Shown piece after piece: positions 35,875 to 47,230 of a stretch of 64,000 nt of DNA; positions within the stretch are counted from its first letter, which is position 1; the number at the start of each line of letters is the position of its first letter. A model generated the notes under the pieces. It did not search any database. It was not told where the DNA came from and was given only the letters and a program-made list of their open reading frames with translations. Made by a program: the position numbers and the translations under genes. This DNA comes from Aliiroseovarius sp. M344 (GTDB taxonomy: Bacteria; Pseudomonadota; Alphaproteobacteria; Rhodobacterales; Rhodobacteraceae): contig NZ_CP081153.1 in assembly GCF_025140835.1 (NCBI RefSeq), positions 186,001 through 250,000 on the forward strand. Direction: 5' to 3'.

Positions 35875-36690
35875 ATGTGTGCTTTTGGGGGCGTCGTGGC
35901 AGAAGACACCAAACATTCTTACCGTGAACTGGAGTTGCTGGATGCAATTCGAAGGGTGGGTGGTTTTGCGAAGAATTCTGATCTTGCTGGCGCATTAGGC
36001 GTTTCGGAAGAGACTGTGCGACGGACAATCAAGTCGCTTTCCAAGTCGGGGGCTGTCGCGCGCGTCCACGGCGGTGCCTATCTGGTGGGAACACAAAGTG
36101 ACCCCAGTTTTTTCAGACGGATAGAGCAATATGCCCGCGAAAAGCGTATGGTAGCGAAGGCCTTGGTGCGTGATGTCGCCGACGGAATGACACTTTTTCT
36201 GGACGTCGGAAGCACCACTGCTTTCGTTGCAGAAGAGCTTCGTGCCCGAGGTAAACTGTCGATCACAACCAATTCGGTGCAGGTTGCGCAGACATTGGTG
36301 GGTCACAACGACAATCGCGTTTATCTGTTGGGCGGAGAGATGCAGGTGGACGAACTTGGTGCATTTGGCCATGTTGCCGAACAGCAGGCGCGGAATTTCT
36401 GCTATGATTTGGCCGTGCTCAGCGCGGATGCGCTGCATCCAAAATATGGATTTCTGTACCTCAACCGAGCGGAAGCAGATTTAGCCTCAGTCGTGATCGA
36501 CTGTGCGGATACGACAGTTGTGGCGATGACCCATCATAAATTTGGCGCCAAAGCTCCCCATCAAAGTTTCTTGCCCGAAAAGATCGACCATGTGGTGGTG
36601 GATCAGATGCCGGATCGAATACTCGCGCGCCAAATGTCCTCTTGGGGCATCACACTCGTTTCAGACCATAAGGAATTGTTGGAATGCTGA
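35875..36690 (+). CDS. DeoR/GlpR-family transcriptional regulator
   Basis: Regulator of 271 aa: N-terminal winged helix (DLAGALGVSEETVRRTIKSL with V-H-G-G-A-Y) at about residues 20-75 and a C-terminal DeoRC sugar-phosphate sensor domain (L-F-L-D-V-G-S-T-T; I-T-T-N-S). Family ligands are phosphorylated sugars or polyols. It overlaps the following IMPase-family phosphatase gene by 7 bases, so the regulator and the phosphatase are cotranslated, and the Na/Pi transporter follows. A GTG 21 bases downstream is an alternative start. A second member of this family ends the window. Confidence 0.88.
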   Translation: MCAFGGVVAEDTKHSYRELELLDAIRRVGGFAKNSDLAGALGVSEETVRRTIKSLSKSGAVARVHGGAYLVGTQSDPSFFRRIEQYAREKRMVAKALVRDVADGMTLFLDVGSTTAFVAEELRARGKLSITTNSVQVAQTLVGHNDNRVYLLGGEMQVDELGAFGHVAEQQARNFCYDLAVLSADALHPKYGFLYLNRAEADLASVVIDCADTTVVAMTHHKFGAKAPHQSFLPEKIDHVVVDQMPDRILARQMSSWGITLVSDHKELLEC

Positions 36691-37463
36691 CCGGCAACGA
36701 TACGCTGATATCTCATGTGGATCGGCTTGCGGATTTGGCCGGCAGTGCCGCAATGGGATATTTCCGCAATTTGCTTGAGATTGAGCTTAAGGATGATGAA
36801 AGCCCCGTCACCCAAGCTGATCGCGGTGTGGAGCTGCAAGTGCGCGCGTATCTCGACCGGCACTTTCCGGATGATGGCATTCTTGGTGAGGAGTTTGGCC
36901 AATCCGATATATCCCGCGATCATGTCTGGAGTATCGACCCTATTGATGGAACGCGGTCTTTTCTTTCAGGTCACCCACTATTTGGATTTTTGTTGGGGCG
37001 GCTGAACAATGGCGTCCCGCAGATTGGCGTTATCGGTATGCCAGCTTTAGGCGAAAAGGTGATCGGCGAGCGGGGTGGCGATGCCACTTTGAACGGTTCA
37101 AAAATCCGCGTTTCGTCGCAAACCTCGCTGGACCAAGCCATTCTATTCGTGAACGAGGGCGAAAAGGTTCTTGCCCGTCACCCTGAGGTCTTCAGCCGCC
37201 TCATGACTGTCGGGCAGACGCGGCGGTTTGGTTACGATTGTTACCCCCATGCGCTGGTCGCGATGGGACATGTCGACGCCGTGGTGGACGAGGATTTGCA
37301 ACCTTACGACTATCTGCCATTGGTGCCCATCATTGAGGCCGCCGGGGGTGTTATCACCGACTGGACCGGTCGCGCCTTGACCTTGGATTCCGGCACCTCG
37401 GGTGTGGTGACGGCGGCAACAGCGGAGCTTCACGCTGACCTGCTAAACGTGGTGGGTTCTTAG
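36684..37463 (+). CDS. Inositol monophosphatase-family phosphatase (HisN-like)
   Basis: Mg-dependent phosphatase of 259 aa. Metal motifs: G-E-E-F-G (Glu near 70), W-S-I-D-P-I-D-G-T-R-S-F (near 88-99) and the C-terminal Y-D-Y-L-P-L-V-P-I-I-E-A-A-G-G-V-I-T-D-W. The last is closer to the histidinol-phosphatase (HisN) branch than to SuhB. Since hisN elsewhere is usual in roseobacters and this copy sits between a DeoR regulator and a phosphate transporter, it may act on another phosphoester. It starts inside the end of the DeoR gene and ends 1 base before the transporter start. Confidence 0.85.
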   Translation: MLTGNDTLISHVDRLADLAGSAAMGYFRNLLEIELKDDESPVTQADRGVELQVRAYLDRHFPDDGILGEEFGQSDISRDHVWSIDPIDGTRSFLSGHPLFGFLLGRLNNGVPQIGVIGMPALGEKVIGERGGDATLNGSKIRVSSQTSLDQAILFVNEGEKVLARHPEVFSRLMTVGQTRRFGYDCYPHALVAMGHVDAVVDEDLQPYDYLPLVPIIEAAGGVITDWTGRALTLDSGTSGVVTAATAELHADLLNVVGS

Positions 37464-37464
37464 C

Positions 37465-39144
37465 ATGGCGATTATCAGTTTTGTCATCAGCCTTGCTGGC
37501 GCAACGATGCTTTTGCTATTTGCCGTGCGGATGGTTCGCACCGGTATCGAACGCAGCTTCGGTGCTTCGTTCCAGCGAATGTTAACCGGCAGTCAAAGCT
37601 TGATAGGCGCAAGTGTGACGGGCCTTTCACTTGCGATTGTTTTGCAAAGTTCAGCAGCGGTAGCGCTTTTGGCGGCCGGATTTGCGTCGAGTGGTTATTT
37701 GGCGTTCCCGACTGGCCTTGCGATTGTTTTGGGCGGCGACCTGGGGTCTGCGCTGATCATCCAGATACTGTCATTCAAGTTGGATTGGCTGGTCCCAATG
37801 CTGCTGGCAATGGGCGGCTGGTTGTTTGTGAAAGTTGAAGACAAGCGGGGCCGTCAACTGGGCCGGATCTTGATGGGCGTCGCATTTATCCTGATTTCGC
37901 TTCAGTTTCTACGAGAGGCGGTCTCCCCAATCCGCGACAGTTCCTTCCTGCCTGCTTTAGCTGACTACTTGGCACGCGACTTCCTGACAGCGTTCATCGT
38001 GGGCGCCGCATTGGCATTCGTCATGCATTCCAGCGTTGCAGCCATCTTAATGTGCGTGACGTTGGTGCAGATCGACGCGATCCCATTTGCCGCGGCGCTT
38101 TCTTTGTTGCTTGGTGCGAACCTTGGCAGCGCGTTCATACCGATTTGGTTGACCCGCGGAATGCTGACAAAGGCGCGGCGTATCCCTTTCGCAAATCTGA
38201 TGTTGCGTGGCGGTTGGTCGCTGCTTGTCCTGCTTGGCATCAACCTGCTGGCCGATCCAAACCACCTTCTTTTGGTTAGTCCGGGTCAATCGCTAATCTA
38301 CGCGCATATCGGTTTCAACCTGTCCTTGTTGCTGTTGGCGTTGCCTATTTGCGGCCTGCTGGAACGACCGATCTCGATTATGTTTCCAGGCGAAGCAAAC
38401 GGTCAGGTGATTGCAAGCGAACAACCGGGCAGCGCATTGGACCACGCCGCACTTGACAACCCACAGCAAGCTATCGCCAGTCTGAAACGCGAACTTCTTC
38501 GGATGATCGGGTTGGTCGAACACATGTTTCGGACCACGCCACAGTTATACGAAGCGTCCGACAATGCTGTGTTACGGGCAACGCGCGCCCAAGATGAAAA
38601 GGTGAACGAAGCGCTTTCAGGCATCCGATCTTATGTCGCCAGCATGCCGCAAGACACATACTCCAAAGCTGATAACAAAACCGTCCGGGGATTGATGGAA
38701 TTTGCCATTCGTCTGGAAGCTGCCGGGGACGTGATCGCGATCAAATTGACCTCGGTTGCGAAAGAGAAGCTGGATGGCCAATTCCGGTTCTCAGAAGAAG
38801 GCTGGACAGAACTTGTCCGTATGTACGACGCCGTTTGTGCAAATTTCCATTTGGCCAGCAATGTATTGGTATCAGACGATCTGGAAAGCGCGCGATTGTT
38901 GGTGGAAGAGAAGGCCGATCTCAAACGAACGGAGCGTAAAAGCCGCAAAAACCACCTCGCCCGACTACAACATGGTCGCGTTGAAAGTTTCGAAACAAGC
39001 GACATTCACTTGGAGACGCTGCGCGCCTTGCGCGACATCAACAACCACATTGCTGCGATTGCCTATCCGATCCTGTATCGAAATGGCCAATTGTTAGAAA
39101 CGCGTTTGATTGAAGATTTGGACCCCCAGGAGGTGTCTAGCTGA
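37465..39144 (+). CDS. Na/Pi cotransporter family protein with PhoU-like domain (YjbB type)
   Basis: Membrane protein of 559 aa. The first 310 residues have eight or nine helices with the two inverted NaPi-II signatures: L-Q-S-S-A-A-V-A-L-L near 60 and M-H-S-S-V-A-A-I-L near 190. Residues 340-550 are a soluble, helical PhoU-like region. This plan is that of E. coli YjbB, which exports phosphate when the cell holds too much, and of NptA-type importers. Its direction cannot be read from sequence. It is third in the run DeoR-phosphatase-transporter and is followed by the phosphonate importer genes after 295 bp. Confidence 0.87.
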   Translation: MAIISFVISLAGATMLLLFAVRMVRTGIERSFGASFQRMLTGSQSLIGASVTGLSLAIVLQSSAAVALLAAGFASSGYLAFPTGLAIVLGGDLGSALIIQILSFKLDWLVPMLLAMGGWLFVKVEDKRGRQLGRILMGVAFILISLQFLREAVSPIRDSSFLPALADYLARDFLTAFIVGAALAFVMHSSVAAILMCVTLVQIDAIPFAAALSLLLGANLGSAFIPIWLTRGMLTKARRIPFANLMLRGGWSLLVLLGINLLADPNHLLLVSPGQSLIYAHIGFNLSLLLLALPICGLLERPISIMFPGEANGQVIASEQPGSALDHAALDNPQQAIASLKRELLRMIGLVEHMFRTTPQLYEASDNAVLRATRAQDEKVNEALSGIRSYVASMPQDTYSKADNKTVRGLMEFAIRLEAAGDVIAIKLTSVAKEKLDGQFRFSEEGWTELVRMYDAVCANFHLASNVLVSDDLESARLLVEEKADLKRTERKSRKNHLARLQHGRVESFETSDIHLETLRALRDINNHIAAIAYPILYRNGQLLETRLIEDLDPQEVSS

Positions 39145-39439
39145 CCGATGAGCAAGGCCGGCCGCAGGATGGATAAGCCGGCCCTACGAAGGAGGAGCCC
39201 GCTTTGTCATAAAACATTGATAGAGTCATGGCACGAGGCGCGGTGTGCGAGTTGCATTTCGGAAGGCCCTGCTGAGTGTGCAGTTGAGCGGGGCATGGTT
39301 TGTATAAGGTGAGCTAATTATATGGTAGGTATAATCGATTTTTCTTGTCGACAGAACCTGCCAAACTGGCTCGAAAAGGATGGTGTGGAAAGTGATCAGT
39401 CCCGCCAACAACAAGAGAAGATCAACAGAGGAGAAGACT
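39145..39439. promoter_or_regulatory. Intergenic region with promoter of the AEP importer operon
   Basis: A 295-bp stretch without a credible gene. It holds a perfect -10 hexamer TATAAT at 39330-39335 with a poor -35. A weak Pho-box-like sequence, TTGTCAT-AAAA-CATTGAT, lies at 39204-39221: the first half matches the PhoB heptamer at 6 of 7, the second at 4 of 7. Confidence 0.4.
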
Positions 39440-40462
39440 ATGAAACACACAGCAAAAAGGCTTACGTCATTTCTGGCCGGCGTCGCCTTTGCCACAGCAG
39501 CGGTCGCCGAGACCGAACTGACAGTCTATACAGCGGTAGAAGCGGAAGACCTGGCCCGCTACGCTGAGACCTTCAATCAAAGCAACCCCGACATCAAGAT
39601 CAACTGGGTCCGGGACTCTACCGGGATTATCACCGCCAAGCTGCTTGCAGAGCGTGATAACCCGCAAGCCGATGTGATCTGGGGCCTGGCCGCAACGTCG
39701 CTTTTGCTTCTGAAATCAGAAGGCATGCTTGAGCCCTATGCGCCTGCAGGCGTCGAAAAACTTGATCCGAAATTCGTGGATGGGGACAACCCGCCCGCGT
39801 GGGTCGGCATGGACGCATGGGTTGCGTCGGTTTGCTATAACACCGTTGAAGCTGAAAAGCTTGGTCTGACACCGCCCACATCATGGAAAGACCTGACCGA
39901 CCCGATGTATGCGGGCCACGTGATTATGCCGAACCCGAATTCATCCGGTACCGGTTTCCTTGACGTATCCAGCTGGCTGCAAATGTTCGGTGAAGAAGGT
40001 GGATGGGAATTCATGGACGCACTGCATGAAAACATCGCGCGCTATACCCATTCCGGTTCCAAACCCTGCAAACTGGCCGCTGCTGGTGAGATCCCGATCG
40101 GTATCTCGTTCGCCTTCCGCGGCGCCAAGTCGAAGGCCGATGGAGCACCTTTGGAAATCATCGTTCCGTCCGAGGGCGTAGGTTGGGATATGGAAGCCAC
40201 GGCGATTGTTGCGGGCACTGCCAATCTTGAGGCCGCTCAGGCGCTGGTTGATTTTACCGTCACCAAAGAGGCCAACGAGATGTACAACACCGGCTATGCC
40301 GTTGTTGCTTATCCCGGTGTGGCCAAGCCGGTTGAGCACTTCCCCGAAGGTCTGCTGGACGCGATGATCGACAACGATTTCGAGTTTGCGGCAAACAATC
40401 GGGCTGCGATTCTTGAGGAATGGCAAGGCCGCTATGACGGCAAGTCTGAACCCAAGTCATAA
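39440..40462 (+). CDS. 2-Aminoethylphosphonate ABC transporter, substrate-binding protein (PhnS2/AepX type)
   Basis: Periplasmic binding protein of 340 aa with a signal peptide (residues 1-23, ending AAVA). After cleavage it reads E-L-T-V-Y-T-A-V-E-A-E-D-L-A-R-Y, the opening of the FbpA/PotD-like group that includes the phosphonate proteins. N-P-N-S-S-G-T-G-F-L and G-I-S-F-A-F-R-G-A are likely ligand loops. The assignment to AEP comes from the phnW-phnA-phnY genes downstream; iron or polyamine would be the alternatives by fold alone. AGAGGAGAAG precedes the ATG. A stable hairpin follows the gene. Confidence 0.85.
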   Translation: MKHTAKRLTSFLAGVAFATAAVAETELTVYTAVEAEDLARYAETFNQSNPDIKINWVRDSTGIITAKLLAERDNPQADVIWGLAATSLLLLKSEGMLEPYAPAGVEKLDPKFVDGDNPPAWVGMDAWVASVCYNTVEAEKLGLTPPTSWKDLTDPMYAGHVIMPNPNSSGTGFLDVSSWLQMFGEEGGWEFMDALHENIARYTHSGSKPCKLAAAGEIPIGISFAFRGAKSKADGAPLEIIVPSEGVGWDMEATAIVAGTANLEAAQALVDFTVTKEANEMYNTGYAVVAYPGVAKPVEHFPEGLLDAMIDNDFEFAANNRAAILEEWQGRYDGKSEPKS

Positions 40463-40470
40463 GCTAAGAG

Positions 40471-40500
40471 AGCGGGGGACGGATCCTGTTCCCCGCTTCT
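40471..40500 (+). terminator. Hairpin after binding-protein gene (attenuator or mRNA stabiliser)
   Basis: AGCGGGGGAC pairs with GTTCCCCGCT through one G-U pair; the loop is 7 nt and a short CTTCTTC follows. Lying between the first two genes of a transporter operon, it probably sets the ratio of binding protein to the other parts. Confidence 0.55.
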
Positions 40501-40591
40501 TCACCGTGCTCTCCCCAGAACTGAAAAAACCATCCAGTTGCGACTGGACTGGATTGGCGCATCTGCCAACCGCATATGTAAGGACAAGCCT

Positions 40592-41706
40592 GTGACAAAA
40601 GAAACCGCTCTAGGCCAGAACACCTATCTCAGTATCGACAAGCTGTGGAAAGCCTTCGGCACATTTCTTGCGCTGAAAGATATCTCGCTGGACATCAACG
40701 ACGGCGAATTCGTCTGCTTTCTTGGCCCATCGGGTTGCGGTAAGACGACCTTGCTTAGGGCGATCGCTGGGCTTGACCTGCAAACCAAAGGCACGGTCAT
40801 GCAGGACGGAAAAGATGTTTCGAACCTGCCGCCGTCCGAGCGAGACTTCGGCATCGTGTTCCAGTCCTACGCTTTGTTTCCAAACCTGACGATCGAGAAG
40901 AATATTGCCTTCGGGCTTGAAAACACCGGTCGGAGTAAATCCGAAATTGCCGTTCGGGTCAGCGAGTTGCTGGAGTTGGTCGGTTTGCCGGATCAGGGCA
41001 CCAAATACCCGGCGCAACTGTCTGGCGGACAACAGCAACGGATCGCGCTTGCCCGAGCGATCGCGACCAATCCGGGTCTGTTGTTGCTGGATGAACCGCT
41101 TTCCGCGCTGGATGCCAAGGTGCGCGTCCACCTGCGTCACGAGATTAAAGAACTTCAGCGCAAGCTGGGTGTGACCACTGTGATGGTGACACATGATCAG
41201 GAAGAAGCCTTGGCAATGGCGGACCGGATCGTGGTGATGAATCATGGTGTGATCGAACAGGTTGGGTCACCCACCGAAATCTATCGCGAACCTGCAAATC
41301 TTTTTGTCGCCGACTTCATTGGCGAAATGAACCAGATCAAGTCAGTCGTCGCCAAGGGCGGCAGGCTCAGCGTCGGTGAAAAGACCTTTGCGTGCCACGA
41401 TCACAGATTCAGCGATGGCACCCCCGTTGTGGCCGCCATCCGACCAGAAGATATTATTCCACATGAGGAAGGCTATTCCTCGGACGACCCGAACCGGAAC
41501 TGCATCGACGTGCTGCTGCATGAAATGGAGTTTCTGGGATCGTTCTGGCGGTGCCGACTGCGCAACGAGCGGTTCGGCGATTCCGAGTTGATTGCAGACT
41601 TTTCGATCAATGCCGTGCGACGACTTGGGCTTGGTCAAGGTAAGCAGATGGTCATCGAACTTCCAACAGATCGTTTAATGGCGTTTGATCGGCCGGAGGC
41701 AGTCTG

Positions 41707-41707
<1 letters not shown>
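40592..41707 (+). CDS. 2-Aminoethylphosphonate ABC transporter, ATP-binding protein (PhnT2/AepV type)
   Basis: ABC ATPase of 371 aa. Walker A G-P-S-G-C-G-K-T-T-L, Q loop F-Q-S-Y-A-L-F-P, signature L-S-G-G-Q-Q-Q-R, Walker B L-L-L-L-D-E-P-L-S-A-L-D and switch His in V-T-H-D-Q-E-E-A are all intact. The C-terminal 120 residues form a TOBE-type domain as in PotA/FbpC. The start is GTG at 40592 with AAGGAC upstream. The stop shares one base with the permease ATG (TGATG). Confidence 0.88.
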
Positions 41708-43725
<2,018 letters not shown>

Positions 43726-43748
43726 TCGCTGTTTGACAAGCAATTGAG

Positions 43749-43777
43749 AACGCCAGCCTAACCGCTGGCGTTTTTTT
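43749..43777. terminator. Bidirectional terminator between AEP permease and LysR genes
   Basis: CGCCAGC (43751-43757) pairs with GCTGGCG (43764-43770), extended by AA/TT, and is followed by seven T on the plus strand. The loop includes the stop codon of the minus-strand LysR gene. Confidence 0.82.
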
Positions 43778-44642
43778 CGTCCTGTGCCTTGCGTGCGAAA
43801 TCCATGAAGGCCCGGATCACTTTGACATCGCGCCTTTGGCCCAAATGAACAAGTGTCTCGCTCATCTCGATATCAGCGTCGGTCAGGGTAATCTGCGTCA
43901 GCCTGTCATCGTGCCCGTATTCCGCCTGAGACACAAACCCGATGCCAGCACCCGATGCAACAACTTCGCGCACCGCCTCACGGCCTTCAGCAACAATTGC
44001 GGGGGTCAGGCTCAGACCTTGTTTTTTCGCGGTCTCTTCAAGCTTCTGCCGGGTTTTTGATCCTTGCTCGCGAAAGATCAGCGGCAACGCGGTCAGTTCT
44101 TTTAAGCTAAGCGACGGTTTTGATGCCAGTGACGACCCGTGCGCTGCAAAGGCCGTAATCTTGGTTGTTCCAAGATTCAGCGCCTCCATATCCGCACCGG
44201 GCGTCAGGCTGCCGACGATGCCGATCTCAGCGTTGTAGGCACGAAGCTCTTCCAGAATTTCCTCGGTGTTGCCGGTCCGCAAAGTGACCGAGATATTGGG
44301 GTAGCGGGCGCGAAAGTCACCCAGAAAATGGGTGATGTGATGCGCGCTGTCCGCGACGATGCGCAGCTCGCCGTCGATGGCGGCACTGGTCGAGGACATG
44401 TATTCCTCGATCTGTTGTTCAATTTCGAAATACTGCTTTGTAAACCGGAAAAGGTGCGCACCTTCCTCAGTCAGTCGGACGCGCTTGCGTTCGCGGTGAA
44501 ATAAAAGCGTGTCGTGATCCTGCTCCAGTTTCTTAACCTGTTCCGAGATCGCAGGCTGGGTCAGAAAAAGCGCTTCGGCAGCACGTGAAAAACCACCCAG
44601 AAGGGCAACATGGTGAAAGGCTTTCAACTGACTATGACGCAT
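43758..44642 (-). CDS. LysR-family regulator of phosphonate genes
   Basis: LysR-type regulator of 294 aa. Helix-turn-helix at residues 1-60 (LKAFHHVALLGGFSRAAEAL then F-L-T-Q-P-A-I-S-E-Q-V-K-K-L-E) and a LysR-substrate domain from about 90. It lies between the importer operon and phnW and is read divergently from phnW, the common place for PhnR-type LysR regulators that respond to AEP or its products. The ligand is inferred. The stop is within the loop of a terminator. Confidence 0.87.
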   Translation of the reverse strand: MRHSQLKAFHHVALLGGFSRAAEALFLTQPAISEQVKKLEQDHDTLLFHRERKRVRLTEEGAHLFRFTKQYFEIEQQIEEYMSSTSAAIDGELRIVADSAHHITHFLGDFRARYPNISVTLRTGNTEEILEELRAYNAEIGIVGSLTPGADMEALNLGTTKITAFAAHGSSLASKPSLSLKELTALPLIFREQGSKTRQKLEETAKKQGLSLTPAIVAEGREAVREVVASGAGIGFVSQAEYGHDDRLTQITLTDADIEMSETLVHLGQRRDVKVIRAFMDFARKAQDEKNASG

Positions 44643-44662
44643 GCTAATCCAGTATTTTTAGT

Positions 44663-44681
44663 GCATAAGTAAAACCTATGC
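44663..44681. promoter_or_regulatory. LysR-box candidate between lysR and phnW
   Basis: GCATA-N9-TATGC, an inverted repeat of the T-N11-A form typical for LysR regulators; extending the arms to 7 bases gives one mismatch. It is 21 bp from the regulator start and about 80 bp before phnW. Confidence 0.45.
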
Positions 44682-44761
44682 TTTGATCGTTAATTGCAAT
44701 TTCACATATGGATCAATCTGCTGCAATGCTGTTTTCAAGTTCCCCCTTCCGGAGACAAGAA

Positions 44762-45949
44762 ATGACCGCTGCAGACATCAAAATCGAACCGCCGCGTTTG
44801 GGCGAACCTTACCTTCTGACACCCGGCCCCTTGACGACGTCGTTCGCTGTGAAAGAGGCAATGCTGCGCGATTGGGGAAGCTGGGATGACGACTTCCGTG
44901 CCATGACCCGCGACATGCGTCAGCGCCTTCTGGCCCTGCTTGGTCCCGGTTCGGAAAATTTCGATTGTGTGCCCATGCAGGGCAGCGGGTCATTCTCGGT
45001 CGAGGCGATGCTGGCCTCTTTTATTCCACGTGATGGCAAAGCACTTGTTTTGGCAAACGGCGCTTATGGAATGCGCTCGGCGCAGACGCTGGAATATCTT
45101 GGTCGCGATCATATCGTTTTAAACAAAGGTGATTACCTTCCGCCACGTGGCGAAGAGGTGGCGCAGATATTGGCGGATGATCCAGCGATCACCCATGTCG
45201 TCGCGATCCATTGCGAAACCAGTTCCGGCATCCTGAACCCGGTCGAAGAAATTTCGGAAGCAACATACGCTGCCGGACGAAAACTTTTGATCGACTCTAT
45301 GTCTGCTTTCGGCGCGATAGAGTTGAAGGTCGCTGATATCCGTTACGAGGCCATGGTATCCTCGGCCAACAAATGCATTGAAGGCGTGCCGGGGTTCGGC
45401 TTCATCATCGCGCGCACATCCGAACTTGAGGCGGCCAAAGGCAACAGCCATTCGCTGAGCCTGGATGTTCATGCGCAATGGGCGCATATGAACAAAACCG
45501 GCCAGTGGCGGTTTACCCCGCCCACCCACGTGGTCGCTGCCTTCCTGGAAGCGCTGCGTGGGCACGAGGCCGAGGGTGGTGTCGCTGGTCGTGGTGGGCG
45601 TTACACACGCAATCGCGATGTGATGGTCGACGGCATGCGCGAACTGGGGTTCGAAACCTTGCTGAAAGACCGCTGGCTGTCGCCCATCATCGTGACCTTT
45701 TTCTGCCCGGCGGACGAGAATTTCGTCTTCGATCGGTTCTATGAGCTCATGAAAGACAAGGGCTTTATCATTTATCCCGGCAAGCTGACGGTCGTTGACA
45801 GCTTCCGTGTAGGCTGCATCGGTCAAATGGATGAACATGTCATGCGGCAGGTCGTCACCGCCGCCAGAGAAACACTGGACGAGATGGGCGTTAAAAGCGC
45901 TGCTCCTCCTGCAATTGCACTTGAAGAACGCGCCAAGCTGGCCGCCTGA
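44762..45949 (+). CDS. phnW: 2-Aminoethylphosphonate-pyruvate transaminase
   Basis: PLP enzyme of 395 aa (class V aminotransferase) that moves the amino group of AEP to pyruvate, giving phosphonoacetaldehyde and alanine. Opening Y-L-L-T-P-G-P-L-T-T-S is typical. PLP lysine is Lys204 in M-V-S-S-A-N-K-C-I-E-G-V-P-G-F; E-T-S-S-G-I-L-N-P and D-S-M-S-A-F-G-A-I-E bind cofactor and substrate. CCGGAGAC precedes the ATG at 44762. First of the degradative run phnW-phnA-phnY. Confidence 0.95.
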   Translation: MTAADIKIEPPRLGEPYLLTPGPLTTSFAVKEAMLRDWGSWDDDFRAMTRDMRQRLLALLGPGSENFDCVPMQGSGSFSVEAMLASFIPRDGKALVLANGAYGMRSAQTLEYLGRDHIVLNKGDYLPPRGEEVAQILADDPAITHVVAIHCETSSGILNPVEEISEATYAAGRKLLIDSMSAFGAIELKVADIRYEAMVSSANKCIEGVPGFGFIIARTSELEAAKGNSHSLSLDVHAQWAHMNKTGQWRFTPPTHVVAAFLEALRGHEAEGGVAGRGGRYTRNRDVMVDGMRELGFETLLKDRWLSPIIVTFFCPADENFVFDRFYELMKDKGFIIYPGKLTVVDSFRVGCIGQMDEHVMRQVVTAARETLDEMGVKSAAPPAIALEERAKLAA

Positions 45950-45969
45950 AAAATACGAAGGAATACTCT

Positions 45970-47214
45970 ATGACCATTCAATCTCCCGTCGTTGCGAACG
46001 GGCGCGCTTATCCTGCCCCGAAAACTTGTGCGATTGCGATCTGCCTTGATGGGTGCGAGCCGGAGTATCTGGATAAAGCGATCGCCGATGGGCTGATGCC
46101 GACCCTGAAGCGGATGCGGGCAGACGGCACCGACCGGTTGGCCTATTCGGTCATTCCATCCTTCACCAATCCCAACAACCTGTCGATTGCAACTGGCCGC
46201 CCGCCGGTCGTGCATGGCATTTGCGGCAACTATCTGTACGAGCCGGAAACCGGCGAAGAAGTGATGATGAACGACGTGCGCTTCCTGCGTGCGCCGACGG
46301 TATTCAAGGCGTTCTATGACGCGGGCGCTCGTGTGGCCATTGTGACCGCCAAAGACAAACTGCGCGCGCTTCTGGGCGCTGGGCTGGAATTTGGCGACGA
46401 TCGCGCCAAGTGCTTCTCGGCCGAGAAATCGGACACTTCGACCCAAGCCGACCATGGTCAGGCGGAAGCCAGCAAGTGGTTGGGTATGGCCCAGCCCGAT
46501 GTTTATTCTGCCGAACTGTCCGAGTTCGTGTTTGCCGCTGGCGTCAAACTGCTGCGCGAATGGAAGCCGGATGTCATGTACCTGACAACCACGGATTACG
46601 TGCAGCACAAATACGCCCCCGATCAGGCTGAGGCCAAAGCGTTCTATGAAATGTTCGACAAATATCTGACCGAGCTGGATGCGATGGGCGCTACGATCGT
46701 AGTGACGGCTGACCACGGCATGAAGCCCAAGCATCACGCCGACGGCTCGCCCTCGGTTGTCTATGTTCAGGATTTGCTGGACGAATGGCTGGGCGAAGCC
46801 GCCGCGCGGCTGATCTTGCCGATCACCGACCCCTATGTGGTACACCATGGCGCGCTTGGCTCTTTCGCGACAGCCTATTTGCCAGACAGCGCTGATCAGG
46901 ACGAAATCATGGCGAAGTTGCGAGCGACGGATGGGATCACCGACGTGTTGACCAACGCCGAAGCCGTCGCCCGCTTTGAATTGCCTGCGGACCGGATTGG
47001 TGACATCGTGCTGGTATCGGGCGAAAACATTTGTATTGGCACGTCCGAACATCGCCACGATCTGGCCGCGTTGAACGAACCATTGCGCAGCCACGGTGGT
47101 CTGACGGAACAAGAGGTGCCGTTCATCTGCAACCGCGTTTTGCCCTTACCGGAACGCCCAGTGCTGCGGAACTTTGACGCCTTTTTCTATGCCACGACAG
47201 CAGCGGCGACTTGA
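45970..47214 (+). CDS. phnA: Phosphonoacetate hydrolase
   Basis: Zinc enzyme of 414 aa of the alkaline-phosphatase superfamily that cleaves the C-P bond of phosphonoacetate to acetate and phosphate. Ligand motifs: [10 protein letters not shown] near 25 (Asp), nucleophile Thr in P-S-F-T-N-P-N-N near 66, T-T-D-Y-V-Q-H-K near 205, V-T-A-D-H-G-M-K near 242 and a late His in the R-S-H-G-G-L-T region. Not to be confused with the zinc-ribbon protein also named PhnA in E. coli. It lies 20 bp after phnW and 16 bp before phnY. Confidence 0.93.
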   Translation: MTIQSPVVANGRAYPAPKTCAIAICLDGCEPEYLDKAIADGLMPTLKRMRADGTDRLAYSVIPSFTNPNNLSIATGRPPVVHGICGNYLYEPETGEEVMMNDVRFLRAPTVFKAFYDAGARVAIVTAKDKLRALLGAGLEFGDDRAKCFSAEKSDTSTQADHGQAEASKWLGMAQPDVYSAELSEFVFAAGVKLLREWKPDVMYLTTTDYVQHKYAPDQAEAKAFYEMFDKYLTELDAMGATIVVTADHGMKPKHHADGSPSVVYVQDLLDEWLGEAAARLILPITDPYVVHHGALGSFATAYLPDSADQDEIMAKLRATDGITDVLTNAEAVARFELPADRIGDIVLVSGENICIGTSEHRHDLAALNEPLRSHGGLTEQEVPFICNRVLPLPERPVLRNFDAFFYATTAAAT

Positions 47215-47230
47215 TATGAAGGATAACGTA

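Noticed and set aside
39226..39495. An 89-codon minus-strand frame with a hydrophobic stretch between the Na/Pi and AEP genes
   Set aside because: It overlaps the start and ribosome site of the binding-protein gene and its end is Arg/Thr-rich junk; the hydrophobic part is the reverse of the signal-peptide region.
45823..47112. A 429-codon minus-strand open frame opposite phnA
   Set aside because: Mirror frame; composition is not protein-like.
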